NCBI RefSeq assembly: GCF_047237965.1
Contig: NZ_JBDFLX010000005.1
Span: 186,001-250,000 of the forward strand
Origin: Noviherbaspirillum_A sp047237965
GTDB taxonomy: Bacteria; Pseudomonadota; Gammaproteobacteria; Burkholderiales; Burkholderiaceae_D
Length of the DNA stretch: 64,000 nt
Reading direction: 5' to 3'
The notes beneath the pieces are model-generated. The model worked only from the letters and a program-made list of their open reading frames with translations. It did no database searches and was not told where the DNA came from. A program made the translations under genes and the position numbers. This document shows, one piece after another, positions 1 to 8,226 of this stretch; position 1 is the stretch's first letter; the number at the start of each line of letters is the position of its first letter.

Positions 1-299
1 GCGCGCGGCTGGCCATGGATGATGACCTGCGCGCCGGTGTCGCTGGAAGGCTTGAGCAGCACCGGGTTCATGTCGGTATGCGGCGCAACGCCCGCGGCCT
101 GCGCCTGCAGCGCCTGGGCCCGGCCGATCTCGCCGCCGTCGGCAGTGACGGCGCTGTTCAAGGCCATGTTCTGCGGCTTGAACGGCGCGACCCGCATGCC
201 GCGCCGGGCCAGCAGCCGGCACAGCGCGGCCACCAAGGTGCTTTTCCCGGCATCCGAGGTGGTGCCCTGCACCATCAGGGTATGGAAGGGAAAGCTCAT
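1..299 (-). CDS. cobQ: Cobyric acid synthase CobQ, N-terminal part (cut by window edge)
   Basis: The reading frame begins at an ATG at 299 and runs off the left edge of the window. The visible ~99 residues begin MSFPFHTLMVQGTTSDAGKS, the nucleotide-binding loop of the CobQ/CbiP dethiobiotin-synthetase-like domain. They continue with FKPQNMALNS and with GEIGRAQALQAQAAG, both typical of CobQ. The family amidates side chains b, d, e and g of adenosylcobyrinate a,c-diamide with glutamine and ATP in the cytoplasm. The start overlaps the stop of the upstream BtuF-like gene by ATGA, so this is the last visible member of the long cobalamin operon. The glutamine-amidotransferase half lies outside the window. 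Confidence 0.93.
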   Translation of the reverse strand, partial: MSFPFHTLMVQGTTSDAGKSTLVAALCRLLARRGMRVAPFKPQNMALNSAVTADGGEIGRAQALQAQAAGVAPHTDMNPVLLKPSSDTGAQVIIHGQPR

Positions 300-1102
300 G
301 GCCGGCCCGGCGCGGCCGCATGCCACTGTTCCACCAGGCGCGCCAATTGCGGCAGGCCGTGCCGGATGGCCGCCGGTCCGGGTGACAGGATGTCGGGCGA
401 CTTGATCTCGAACACCATGCCGTTGCGGATCGCCGGAATCGCGTCCCATCCGGGCCGGGCTGCCAGCGTCTCTGGCCGGAATTTCTTGCCGCACCAGGAG
501 CCGATGATGATGTCCGGCGCGCGCCGCACCACCTCGGCCGGGTCGGCGATGATGCGCTGCCGGGCTTCGCGGTGCAGCGCCAGGTCGGCGAAGGCATCGG
601 CCCCGCCGGCGATGGCTATCAGTTCCGACACCCAGCCTATGCCGCTGATCAGCGGTTCATCCCATTCCTCGAAATACACCAGCGGCCGAGTCGCATGGCG
701 CTTTGCCCGCGCCGCCACCAGGCCTATCTCGAGCTGCAGCGCGCCGGCCAGCTGTTCGCCCTGCATGCGCCGGTTCACCAGCGCCGCCAGCGTGCGCACC
801 ATCTGCAGGATGCCTTCCACGCTGCGCTGGGAAAACAGATGCACCTCCACCCCGGCCGCGGCCAGCGCGTGGCACATCTCGGCCTGCAGGCTGGAATAGC
901 CCACCACCAGATCGGGCTGCACGGCCAGGATGCGGTCGATGCGGGCGCTGGAAAAGCCGCTGATCTTGGGCTTCTCGCGGCGCGCCTGCGGCGGATACAC
1001 GCTGTAGCCGGAAATGCCCGCCACCAGGTCCTGCGCGCCGATCGCGTACAGGGTTTCCACTGCCTCGGTCGACAGGCAGGCAATGCGGCGATAGTGGCTC
1101 AT
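296..1102 (-). CDS. BtuF-like cobalamin-binding protein without signal peptide
   Basis: This 268-residue protein has the class III periplasmic-binding fold of BtuF/FecB-type corrinoid and siderophore receptors. It shows an N-terminal half with STEAVETLYAIGAQDLVAG and SVYPPQA, a long central helix (around LQMVRTLAALVNRR) and a C-terminal half with GGADAFADLA and PDIIIGSWCGKKF. The frame is open further upstream, but ATG 1102 overlaps the previous stop (ATGA) and gives the normal domain start. The protein starts directly at the domain (MSHYRRIACLS) with no hydrophobic leader, so it should be cytoplasmic unless the start is wrong. Its neighbour is a second BtuF-like protein that does have a leader. 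It may bind corrinoid inside the cell, or be exported with a partner; this is inference. Confidence 0.8.
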   Translation of the reverse strand: MSHYRRIACLSTEAVETLYAIGAQDLVAGISGYSVYPPQARREKPKISGFSSARIDRILAVQPDLVVGYSSLQAEMCHALAAAGVEVHLFSQRSVEGILQMVRTLAALVNRRMQGEQLAGALQLEIGLVAARAKRHATRPLVYFEEWDEPLISGIGWVSELIAIAGGADAFADLALHREARQRIIADPAEVVRRAPDIIIGSWCGKKFRPETLAARPGWDAIPAIRNGMVFEIKSPDILSPGPAAIRHGLPQLARLVEQWHAAAPGRP

Positions 1103-1992
1103 GGCTGCCTTCCCCGCTTGCCGCGCGCCTCGTCGAGGCGCTCGCACAGCCCGGCGGTGCCGTCCAGGATGCGTGGCCCGGGCCGCACCAGCTGGTCGGC
1201 ATCGATAGTGAACAGGTTGCCGCGCCGCGCCGCCAGCAGGGACGGATACTGCTTCCAGGTTTCCAGGCCGGCGCTGTCCTGGTTGGGCCGATTGCCCGAC
1301 ACGATGACTTCCGGGTTTTCCTTCAGCACCGCCTCCACCGTCACCGTGGGCGCGGTGACCGGCAGCGATGCGAAGATGTTCTCGCCGCCGCACAGGCGGA
1401 TCGCGTCGCTGGCGGTATGGCTGCCGTTCAGGGTGTAGAGCGGCCGGTCCCAGACCTGGTAGAACACCTTGACCGGCGGCCGGCTGGCGTAGCGGGATTC
1501 GATCGCGGCGAGCCTGCGGTCGAAGGCATCGGCGGCGCGTCCGGCCTCGGCGTCGGTGCCAAGCAGCTGGCCCAGGCGCCGCATGGTCGCGCCGATGTCG
1601 GCGAGGCGGTGCGGCTCGCTGACATACACCGGTATGCCCAGCTTGCGCAGCGGCTCCAGCTGCCGCGCCGCGCCGCCATGCAGCCAGACCACCAGCAGGT
1701 CGGGCTTCAGCGCAATCAGCCGCTCAAGGTCGATCTGGCGGTGGCTGCCCACCCGCGGCAGCGCCTTTGCCTCGGGCGGATAGTCGCTGTAGTCGACCAC
1801 GCCCACCACCTTGCGCGCGCCGCCGGCCGCAAACAGCAGCTCGGTCACATGCGGCGCCAGCGACACCACCCGCTGCGCGGGCTTGTCCAGCGTGACCTTG
1901 TTGCCCTCGTCATCCTGCGCCGTGACGGCGGCGTTCGCCTGCAAGCCATGCAGGCACAGCATGGCCAGCGCCAGCCTGGTCCAGTGTTTCAT
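1099..1992 (-). CDS. btuF: Periplasmic cobalamin-binding protein of an ABC importer (BtuF-like)
   Basis: The 297-residue product starts MKHWTRLALAMLCLHGL and has a signal peptide ending near QANA (about residue 22). The mature part begins with the typical TLDKPAQRVVSLAPHVTELLFAAG and has DYSDYPPEA, IDLERLIALKPDLLVVW and a C-terminal lobe with GGENIFASL. This is the class III substrate-binding fold of BtuF. It would deliver B12 from the periplasm to the BtuC-like permease and BtuD-like ATPase encoded about 5 kb upstream in the same operon. The gene overlaps cobD upstream by 4 nt and the leaderless BtuF-like gene downstream by 4 nt. Start 1992 was chosen because it restores the signal peptide; the longer open frame adds cobD antisense-like residues only. 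Confidence 0.87.
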   Translation of the reverse strand: MKHWTRLALAMLCLHGLQANAAVTAQDDEGNKVTLDKPAQRVVSLAPHVTELLFAAGGARKVVGVVDYSDYPPEAKALPRVGSHRQIDLERLIALKPDLLVVWLHGGAARQLEPLRKLGIPVYVSEPHRLADIGATMRRLGQLLGTDAEAGRAADAFDRRLAAIESRYASRPPVKVFYQVWDRPLYTLNGSHTASDAIRLCGGENIFASLPVTAPTVTVEAVLKENPEVIVSGNRPNQDSAGLETWKQYPSLLAARRGNLFTIDADQLVRPGPRILDGTAGLCERLDEARGKRGRQP

Positions 1993-2978
1993 GATGTTTC
2001 CTTCCATGCCCGCAGCGCCGTCTCCAGCCGCTGCCATCCGGCGTCATCCGGCGGCAGGCCGCAGCGTATGCCGCCCGCGCCGCGGTTGAACAGGCGCACC
2101 CAGATGCCGTGCCCGGCCATCGTACGCCAGAAAAATTCGGCCCGTGCTTCGGGCCACCATTGGTAAAGCGCGGCGCCGGTAGAGGCAATGCCTGCTTCGC
2201 GCAGCACCGCCTGCAGCCGCTGTGCCTCGGCCTGCAGCCGCTGCCGGGTAGCCTGCTGCCAGGCGGCATCCTGCAGCGCGGCGCGGCCTATCCGCTGGGC
2301 CGCGCTGCTGATGGTCCATGGACCCAGCGCATCGGCCAGACGCTCCAGCAGCGCGGGCCCGGCCGCGACAAAGCCCAGCCGCAGCCCGGCCAGCCCGAAG
2401 AACTTGCCGACCGAGCGCAGCACGATCAGCCCTGGCCGCTGCGACTGCGGCGCCACGCTGGCTTGCCCGTCGATGTCGGCAAAGGCCTCGTCCACCACCA
2501 GCCAGCCGCCGCGCTGCGCCAGTTGGCCGGCCCAGGCTAGCAGGGTGGCAGCTGGAATGCGCTCGCCGGTCGGGTTGTTGGGATTGCAGACCACCATCAC
2601 ATCGCAGTGGGCCACCGCGTCGTGCAGGTCGCGGTACGGCACTTCGCGCATCGCATGGCCGTGCAGCGACCAGTGGCGCGCATGCTCGGCATAGGCGGGC
2701 GCGGCCACCACCACCCTCGACGGCGGCCGCAGCGTGGGCAGCGCCTGGATCGCGGCCTGGCTGCCTGCCACAGGCAGCATGTGCGGCGCGCGGTAGAAGG
2801 CCTGCGCCGCGGCCGCCAGCGCCGCATCGGGCTCGGGCAGGCGGTGCCAGATGCCGGCTTCCAACGCCGGGGCCGGATAGGGCAGCGGATTGATGCCGGT
2901 GGACAGGTCCAGCCAGTCCTCGCGCGGACGACCGAACAGGCGTACCGCGTCATGCAGGTTGCCGCCGTGTTCAAGCAT
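1989..2978 (-). CDS. cobD: L-threonine-O-3-phosphate decarboxylase CobD (PLP aminotransferase fold I)
   Basis: The 329-residue protein is a class I/II aminotransferase-fold enzyme. It shows the N-terminal LEHGGNLHDA and LDLSTGINPLPYP signature of CobD, the VCNPNNPTGERIP motif, WLVVDEAFADI with the PLP-ring aspartate, and RSVGKFFGLAGLRLGF with the Schiff-base lysine. CobD makes (R)-1-amino-2-propanol phosphate for the nucleotide loop of cobalamin, which CbiB then joins to cobyric acid. The start ATG lies 8 nt inside the cbiB gene, so translation is probably coupled. Downstream it overlaps btuF. Two other starts exist a few codons upstream, but 2978 gives the conserved LEHGG N-terminus. Confidence 0.92.
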   Translation of the reverse strand: MLEHGGNLHDAVRLFGRPREDWLDLSTGINPLPYPAPALEAGIWHRLPEPDAALAAAAQAFYRAPHMLPVAGSQAAIQALPTLRPPSRVVVAAPAYAEHARHWSLHGHAMREVPYRDLHDAVAHCDVMVVCNPNNPTGERIPAATLLAWAGQLAQRGGWLVVDEAFADIDGQASVAPQSQRPGLIVLRSVGKFFGLAGLRLGFVAAGPALLERLADALGPWTISSAAQRIGRAALQDAAWQQATRQRLQAEAQRLQAVLREAGIASTGAALYQWWPEARAEFFWRTMAGHGIWVRLFNRGAGGIRCGLPPDDAGWQRLETALRAWKETS

Positions 2979-3915
2979 GGCGCATCCCGGTCGCAAGCAG
3001 CGCCCAGGCCGACAGCAGCGCCAGCCACAGTGCGACGCTGCCCGCCACCAGGCGGAAGGCGCGGCGGATGTCGGCCGGGCCCGGCGCCCTGCCCTCGCCC
3101 AGTGGCGGGCGCTGTTCCAGTTCGCCGTGGTAGCGCGCCGCGCCGCCCAGCGCCAGGCCGAGCGCGCCGGCGCCGGCGGCCATCACCGGCCCGGCATTCG
3201 GGCTGGACCAGCGCGGCGCCTGTCTGCGCCAGCAGCGCCAGGCAAGGCGGCTGTCGCCCAGCAGCGCATAGCTGCAGGCCGTCAGGCGTGCCGGCGCCAG
3301 GTTGAGCAGGTCGTCGACGCGGGCCGCCGCCCAGCCGAAATACAGCAGCCGCGGCGTGCGGTAGCCCCACATCGCGTCGAGCGTATTGGCCAGCCGGTAC
3401 AGCAGCGCGCCCGGACCGCCGGCGACGGCGAACCAGAACAGCGCGCCGAACACCGCGTCGTTGCCGTTTTCCAGCACCGACTCGACGCCGGCACGGGCCA
3501 GATCGGTTGCGCCGGCATCGTCGGTGTCGCGGCTGACGATCATCGCGGTGCGGCGGCGCGCCGCGGCGATATCGCCGGCTTCCAGCGCCCGCGCGATCGG
3601 CAAGGCATGGTCGCGCAGGCTGCGCAGGCCAAGGGCGAAGTACAGCAGCAGCAGGTGGCAGGCCAGCGCCAGCCATGTGCCGGGCAAGCTCAGCAGGAGC
3701 GCGGCCAGCAGGAACGGCGTGACCGCCAGCAGCCACGCCGCGCAGCCGGCGGCACGCCCGGCGCGGCCGCGATTCAGGCCATGCTCCAGCCTTTGCGCCA
3801 GCCACCCAAAACCGGCCAGCGGATGCCAGCGGCGTGGCTCGCCCAGCAGCAGGTCGAGCCCGACGCCGGCCAGCAGCAGCGCCGCCAGCATGCCGGGCGT
3901 CAAGCCGGTCAGCAC
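2971..3915 (-). CDS. cbiB: Adenosylcobinamide-phosphate synthase CbiB (cobalamin biosynthesis membrane protein)
   Basis: This 314-residue integral membrane protein has the CbiB hallmarks: LLLGEPRRWHPLAGFGWLAQRLE near the N-terminus, RDHALPIARALEAGDIAAARR, MIVSRDTDDAGATDLARAGVES, ENGNDAVFGALFWF and YRTPRLLYFGWAAARVDDLLNL. Several hydrophobic segments span the chain (for example residues 8-25, 60-95, 285-310). It attaches aminopropanol phosphate, made by CobD, to adenosylcobyric acid. The gene overlaps cobU upstream by 7 nt and cobD downstream by 8 nt. In organisms that use the aerobic-pathway gene names this protein is called CobD; here cbiB is used to avoid confusion with the decarboxylase. 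Confidence 0.93.
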   Translation of the reverse strand: MLTGLTPGMLAALLLAGVGLDLLLGEPRRWHPLAGFGWLAQRLEHGLNRGRAGRAAGCAAWLLAVTPFLLAALLLSLPGTWLALACHLLLLYFALGLRSLRDHALPIARALEAGDIAAARRRTAMIVSRDTDDAGATDLARAGVESVLENGNDAVFGALFWFAVAGGPGALLYRLANTLDAMWGYRTPRLLYFGWAAARVDDLLNLAPARLTACSYALLGDSRLAWRCWRRQAPRWSSPNAGPVMAAGAGALGLALGGAARYHGELEQRPPLGEGRAPGPADIRRAFRLVAGSVALWLALLSAWALLATGMRHA

Positions 3916-4466
3916 GGGCCGCCCTTGAGCATCAGCGGCAGGCCGGCCGCCACCCAGGCCACCCGCTCGCAGCGCGCCGCCACCGCCTGGTTCAGGCGAC
4001 CGGCCTCGTCGACGAACCAGCGCGAGATTGCGCCCTGCGGCACGATGCCCATGCCAACCTCGTTGGACACCAGCACGATGTCGCCGCCAGCCTGCTCAAG
4101 GGCAGCAAGCAGGCTATTGCGCTCGCTGGCGAAGGCAGGCGGCGGCTCGATGCGGCCCACTTCGGGATACTGTCCCGGCTGGCAGAACAGCAAATTGGAC
4201 AGCCACACCGTCAGGCAATCCACCAGCACCAGCCGGTGCGGCGCGCTCCAAGCAAGCAGCGCATGGCCCAGCGCCAGCCGCGCTTCCACCGTGGTCCAGT
4301 GCGGATTGCGTCCTTCCCTGTGGCGTGCGATACGGGCCTGCATCTCGGCGTCGCCGCCATCGGCGGTGGCGATATAGATCACTTCCTTGCCGCTGGCCGC
4401 GGCCAGGCTTTCGGCATGGGCGCTCTTGCCGCTGCGCGCGCCGCCGAACACCAGGGTGCGGCTCAT
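3909..4466 (-). CDS. cobU: Bifunctional adenosylcobinamide kinase / guanylyltransferase CobU (CobP)
   Basis: The 185-residue protein opens with MSRTLVFGGARSGKS, a P-loop in the usual CobU position, followed by YIATADGGDAEMQARIARHR and the WTTVEA segment. VLVDCLTVWLSNLL is the Walker B-like part, and VLVSNEVGMGIVP is the conserved C-terminal motif. CobU phosphorylates adenosylcobinamide and then transfers GMP to give AdoCbi-GDP, the substrate for CobS. ATG 4466 overlaps the cobB stop (ATGA) and matches the family N-terminus, so the ~130 residues of upstream open frame are not part of the protein. The length is normal for the family. Confidence 0.95.
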   Translation of the reverse strand: MSRTLVFGGARSGKSAHAESLAAASGKEVIYIATADGGDAEMQARIARHREGRNPHWTTVEARLALGHALLAWSAPHRLVLVDCLTVWLSNLLFCQPGQYPEVGRIEPPPAFASERNSLLAALEQAGGDIVLVSNEVGMGIVPQGAISRWFVDEAGRLNQAVAARCERVAWVAAGLPLMLKGGPC

Positions 4467-5767
4467 GCCGCTCCTCCCAGCAGCGCCGCCGCGGCCTGCG
4501 GGTAAGACGGGAAGTAGGCATGGAAATAGGAAGCAGTCAGGGAGCCTGCACGATAGATCGCCTCGCCGCCGCCGCCGGACGGGTGCCTGCGGGCATGGCC
4601 GGCCGCGGCGATGTCGCCTTCCAGCGTCGAATAATGGAAGGCATGGCCGCGCAGCTCGCCATGCGCGGTCTGCCAGCCCTGCAGGCCCAGCGCCGCCAGC
4701 CGCGTCTGCATCCGGGTGCGGGCCGGCAGCAGCCCGGCCATTGGCCACGGCTGGCCGTTTTTGTCGACAAGGCTCTCGCAGACCGCCATCAGGCCGCCGC
4801 ATTCGGCCAGCATCGGCTTGCCGTCCGCATGCGCCCGGCGCAGGGATGCCTGCCATGCAGAGCCGCCGGCCAGCGCCGCGCCATGCAGTTCCGGATAGCC
4901 GCCCGGCAGCCAGATCGCGTCGGCATCTTCCGGCACCGGCTCGTCGGCCAGCGGCGAGAAGTACCGGATGGCGGCGCCCATGCCGCGCAGGCAGTCCAGG
5001 TTGGCCCGGTACAGGAAGGCGAAGGCGGCGTCGCGGGCGACGGCGATCCGCTTGCCCTGCAGCAGCGGCGGCAGAGCTTGGGGCGACGCCGCCGGCAAGG
5101 ACGCGGTCGGCAATGCATCCCAGGCCGCATCGTCCAGATGAAGCGCATCGGCCAGGCCGTCGAGCAGCGCGTCCAGCGCATCGACCTCGCCCGGCAGCAC
5201 CAGCCCGAGATGCCGCTCCGGCAATGACGCCGCCTGTCGCGGCAGGCTGGCCAGCAGCGGCATGTCGCGCAGGGACTGCGCCACCATGGCGGCATGGCCG
5301 CTGCCGGCGACGCGGTTGGCGATCACGCCCGCCATCTGCACCGGGCCATAGTCGCGTAGTCCAAGCGCCACCGCGCCGGCGGTCTGGGCCATGGCCGAGG
5401 CATCCAGCACCGCCAGCACCGGCACGTCAAAGGCGCGCGCCAGGTCGGCCGACGAGGGCGTGCCGTCATACAGGCCCATCACGCCTTCGATCAGGATCAC
5501 GTCGGCCTCGCCGGCAGCCTGTGCCAGCATCGCGCGCGATGCCTCGGCGCCCACCATCCAGAGGTCGAGGTTGTACACCGCCGAGCCGGCGGCGCGTTCC
5601 AGCATCACAGGGTCGATGAAGTCGGGGCCGGCCTTGAACACCCGTACCGCCAAGCCACGCCGTGCCAGCAGGCGCGCCAGCGCGGCGGTGACCGTGGTCT
5701 TACCCTGGCCGGACGCGGTGGCCGACACCAGCGCCGCTACCGCGCCGGCGCGCCGTGGCGCTACCAT
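4463..5767 (-). CDS. cobB: Cobyrinate a,c-diamide synthase CobB/CbiA
   Basis: This 434-residue amidotransferase has the dethiobiotin-synthetase-like N-terminal domain with VSATASGQGKTTVTAALARLL, FKAGPDFIDPVML and LIEGVMGLYDG. A type-1 glutamine amidotransferase-like C-terminal domain carries IWLPGGYPELHGAAL, the nucleophile cysteine in MLAECGGLMAVCE, and a late HAFHYST motif. It amidates the a and c acetates of cobyrinate (or hydrogenobyrinate) using glutamine. It overlaps cobO upstream by 7 nt and cobU downstream by 4 nt. Together with CobQ it implies that the cell can process corrinoids earlier than cobinamide, although no corrin-ring genes are in this window. Confidence 0.94.
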   Translation of the reverse strand: MVAPRRAGAVAALVSATASGQGKTTVTAALARLLARRGLAVRVFKAGPDFIDPVMLERAAGSAVYNLDLWMVGAEASRAMLAQAAGEADVILIEGVMGLYDGTPSSADLARAFDVPVLAVLDASAMAQTAGAVALGLRDYGPVQMAGVIANRVAGSGHAAMVAQSLRDMPLLASLPRQAASLPERHLGLVLPGEVDALDALLDGLADALHLDDAAWDALPTASLPAASPQALPPLLQGKRIAVARDAAFAFLYRANLDCLRGMGAAIRYFSPLADEPVPEDADAIWLPGGYPELHGAALAGGSAWQASLRRAHADGKPMLAECGGLMAVCESLVDKNGQPWPMAGLLPARTRMQTRLAALGLQGWQTAHGELRGHAFHYSTLEGDIAAAGHARRHPSGGGGEAIYRAGSLTASYFHAYFPSYPQAAAALLGGAA

Positions 5768-6381
5768 TCCACCCCCGGCTGGGCCGCGATGCCGGCCTTG
5801 AACGCATGCTTGACCACGTTCATCTCGGTCACGGTGTCGGCTACGGCAATGAGCTCCGGCGGCGCGCCGCGGCCGGTGACCACCGCATGCTGCATCTCGG
5901 GCCGGCCCATCAGGTCGGCGATCACCGTGTCGACCTCCAGGTAGCGGTACTTCAGCGCGATGTTGAGTTCGTCCAGCAGCACCAGCGCGATGCCGGGGTC
6001 GTTCAGGAAGGCCCGCGCCTGTTCCCAGGCCCGGCCGGCCGTGGCGACGTCGCGCTCGCGGTCCTGGGTTTCCCAGGTATAGCCTTCGCCCATCGCATGG
6101 AAGCTCACTTCTTCCGGAAAGCGGCGCAGGAAGCGTTCCTCGCCGGTCGACATCGCGCCCTTGATGAACTGCACCACGCCCACCCGGCCGCCATGGCCCA
6201 GCGTGCGCATCACCATGCCGAAGCCGCTGGAACTCTTGCCCTTGCCATTGCCGGTATTGACCACCAGCACGCCGGTGTGGATGGCGGCGGCCGCGATCTT
6301 CCCGTCAACCACCTCCTTCTTGCGCCGCATGCGCTCGGCATGGCGCGCATTGCGCGCCGCATTGTCCGCCTGGTCATCCAT
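5761..6381 (-). CDS. cobO: Corrinoid adenosyltransferase CobO/BtuR (CobA type)
   Basis: The 206-residue cytoplasmic ATP:cob(I)alamin adenosyltransferase shows the P-loop NTGNGKGKSSSGFGM, RVGVVQFIKGAMSTGEE, the aromatic FHAMGEGYTWETQD stretch, LVLLDELNIALKYRYL and VVTGRGAPPELIAVADTVTEM. All are signatures of the CobA/CobO/BtuR family. The N-terminal ~28 residues are polar and include ARHAERMRRKKEVVDGKI, as in CobO. The start at 6381 lies 8 nt inside the end of the upstream ATPase gene. It adenosylates incoming or newly made corrinoids, so the operon couples import to activation. Confidence 0.95.
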   Translation of the reverse strand: MDDQADNAARNARHAERMRRKKEVVDGKIAAAAIHTGVLVVNTGNGKGKSSSGFGMVMRTLGHGGRVGVVQFIKGAMSTGEERFLRRFPEEVSFHAMGEGYTWETQDRERDVATAGRAWEQARAFLNDPGIALVLLDELNIALKYRYLEVDTVIADLMGRPEMQHAVVTGRGAPPELIAVADTVTEMNVVKHAFKAGIAAQPGVEW

Positions 6382-7159
6382 GCTGTTTCTGCTCCTGGTG
6401 TAATGCCGGAAGGAAGATACGGCGGCCGCCGTGCTCGACGACATCGATCGCCGCGCCCAGGCATTGCGACAGCAGCGTTGCCTGCATCATTTCCCCGGCC
6501 GGGCCGGCGCGCCATGCGCCGTCGCCCATCAGCAATAGCGCATGGCTGGCCACGCCATGCGCAAGGTTCAGGTCATGGCTGACCATGACCACGGTTTTGC
6601 CGGCCTGGCCGCACAGCCGCGCCAGCAGCGCCATCATGTCGACCTGGTGCGACAGGTCCAGCGCGCTGGTCGGCTCGTCCAGCAGCAATAGCGGCGCGTC
6701 CTGCGCCAGCGCGGCCGCCATCGCCACCCGCTGCCGTTCGCCGCCGGACAGGCTGCGCACGTCGCGCTGCGCGAGACCGGCCACGTCCATCTCGGCCAGC
6801 GCCCGGCTGGCGATTTCCTGGTCGCGTTCCGACTCCCAGTAGGCGCTGCCCTGCCAGGGATGGCGCGAGGCCAGCACCACGTCGATGGCGCGGTAGCCGA
6901 AGGCGTCGTCGCGGCCCTGCGGCAGGTAGGCGCGCCGCGTCGCCAGCTGCTGCGGCGGCCAGGCATGCAGCGGCCGCCCGTCCAGGCTGGCCGTGCCGGC
7001 GGCGAAGGGATGCAGGCCGGCCAGCGCGCGCAGCAGCGTGCTCTTGCCGGCGCCGTTGCGGCCGATCACGCACCAGCATTCGCCGGGCCGGGCCGACAGC
7101 GTCAGCCGCTCCACCAGGGTGCGCTCGCCGATGCGCAGCGTCAGTTCATGCAGCTCCAT
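6374..7159 (-). CDS. btuD: Cobalamin/iron-siderophore-type ABC transporter ATP-binding protein (BtuD-like)
   Basis: The 261-residue ATPase has a Walker A (IGRNGAGKSTLLRALAG), a Q-loop (AYLPQGRDDAFGYRAIDVV), a signature (SLSGGERQRVAMAAALAQ), a Walker B (LLLLDEPTSALDLSHQ) and an H-loop (MVSHDLNLA). This arrangement is typical of FecE/BtuD ATPases. It would energise the adjacent BtuC-like permease, with which it shares a translation overlap: its ATG at 7159 sits on the permease stop. Its 3' end overlaps cobO. Substrate B12 is inferred from the btuB gene, the riboswitch and the cob genes around it. Confidence 0.9.
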   Translation of the reverse strand: MELHELTLRIGERTLVERLTLSARPGECWCVIGRNGAGKSTLLRALAGLHPFAAGTASLDGRPLHAWPPQQLATRRAYLPQGRDDAFGYRAIDVVLASRHPWQGSAYWESERDQEIASRALAEMDVAGLAQRDVRSLSGGERQRVAMAAALAQDAPLLLLDEPTSALDLSHQVDMMALLARLCGQAGKTVVMVSHDLNLAHGVASHALLLMGDGAWRAGPAGEMMQATLLSQCLGAAIDVVEHGGRRIFLPALHQEQKQHG

Positions 7160-8226
7160 CAGCGCTTCCTCATCTGGTGCAGCTGCAAGAGGAAGGCCGG
7201 CACCCCGATCAGCGCGGTGATCACGCCCACCGGCAGCTGCTGCGGCGCCAGCACGGTGCGCGCCAGCATGTCGGCCACGGTCAGGAAGGTGCCGCCCACC
7301 AGCGCCGCCGCCGGCAGCAGCAGCCGGTGGTCCGGGCCGAGCGCGAAGCGGCAGGCATGCGGCACGATCAGGCCCACGAAGCCGATGCTGCCGGCAGTGC
7401 CGACCGCGCTGGCTGTGAGCAGCGCGGCGCAGAAGAACAGCGCGCGGCGCAGCGCGCCGACCTTCACGCCCAGCGTGGCGGCGGCCTGGGCATGCATCGC
7501 CAAAATATTGATGGACCCGGCCAGCCGCACCGCCAGCAGCAGCGCCAGCAGCAACACCGCCCACGGCAGCAGCCGCGGCGAGGTTGCCGACAGGTCGCCG
7601 ATCAACCAGAACACCATGCCGCGCAGCCGGCTCTCGGGCGCGACCGACAGCATCAGCGTGACCAGCGCGCCGCAACCGGACGACACGATCACGCCGGTCA
7701 ACAGCAGGAACGGGCCATTGCCGTCGGCTGCGCCATGCCGGAAGTCGCGCCGCGCCAGGGCGTACAGCAAGAGCGCCACCGTCACCGCGCCGCCGAAGGC
7801 CGCCAGGTCCACCATCCAGGCCGCCGGCAGCAGCAGCATCGCGGCCAGCGCACCGACCGAGGCGCCGCCGGAAATGCCCAGCACATAGGGATCGGCCAGC
7901 GGATTGCGCAGCAGCGCCTGCATCATCACGCCGGCCAGCGCCAGCATCGCGCCGGTGACAAAGCCCGACAGCGCGCGCGACAGCCTCAGCTCCAAGAGGC
8001 TGGCCGCCAGGCTGCTGCTGTCGCCGCCGGCCAGCTCGCGCAGCGCGCCCAGCAGCTCGGAAGCCGACAGCGAGAAGGAGCCCACTGCGCAGGCGAGCAG
8101 GATGCTGGCCACGGCGCAGGCCGTGAGCAGGCCCAGCACCAGCAGAGCGCGGCGGCGGCCGGCATGGGCCGCGATGGCCCGCGTTGGCAGTGGCAGCGCG
8201 CTCATCGCCTGCCGTCCGTGCCGCAT
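7159..8226 (-). CDS. btuC: FecCD-family ABC transporter permease for cobalamin (BtuC-like)
   Basis: This 355-residue polytopic membrane protein is a FecCD/BtuC permease. It has about ten hydrophobic segments, the early LRLSRALSGFVTGAMLALAG motif, RNPLADPYVLGISGGASVGA, the QAAATLGVKVGALRR coupling-helix region and GFVGLIVPHACRF. The ATG at 8226 directly follows the btuB stop (TGAATG), which favours coupled translation. A second ATG at 8205 (MSALPLP) is also possible and would shorten the protein by 7 residues. It forms the membrane channel for B12 import with BtuD and the BtuF-like proteins encoded downstream. Confidence 0.9.
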   Translation of the reverse strand: MRHGRQAMSALPLPTRAIAAHAGRRRALLVLGLLTACAVASILLACAVGSFSLSASELLGALRELAGGDSSSLAASLLELRLSRALSGFVTGAMLALAGVMMQALLRNPLADPYVLGISGGASVGALAAMLLLPAAWMVDLAAFGGAVTVALLLYALARRDFRHGAADGNGPFLLLTGVIVSSGCGALVTLMLSVAPESRLRGMVFWLIGDLSATSPRLLPWAVLLLALLLAVRLAGSINILAMHAQAAATLGVKVGALRRALFFCAALLTASAVGTAGSIGFVGLIVPHACRFALGPDHRLLLPAAALVGGTFLTVADMLARTVLAPQQLPVGVITALIGVPAFLLQLHQMRKR

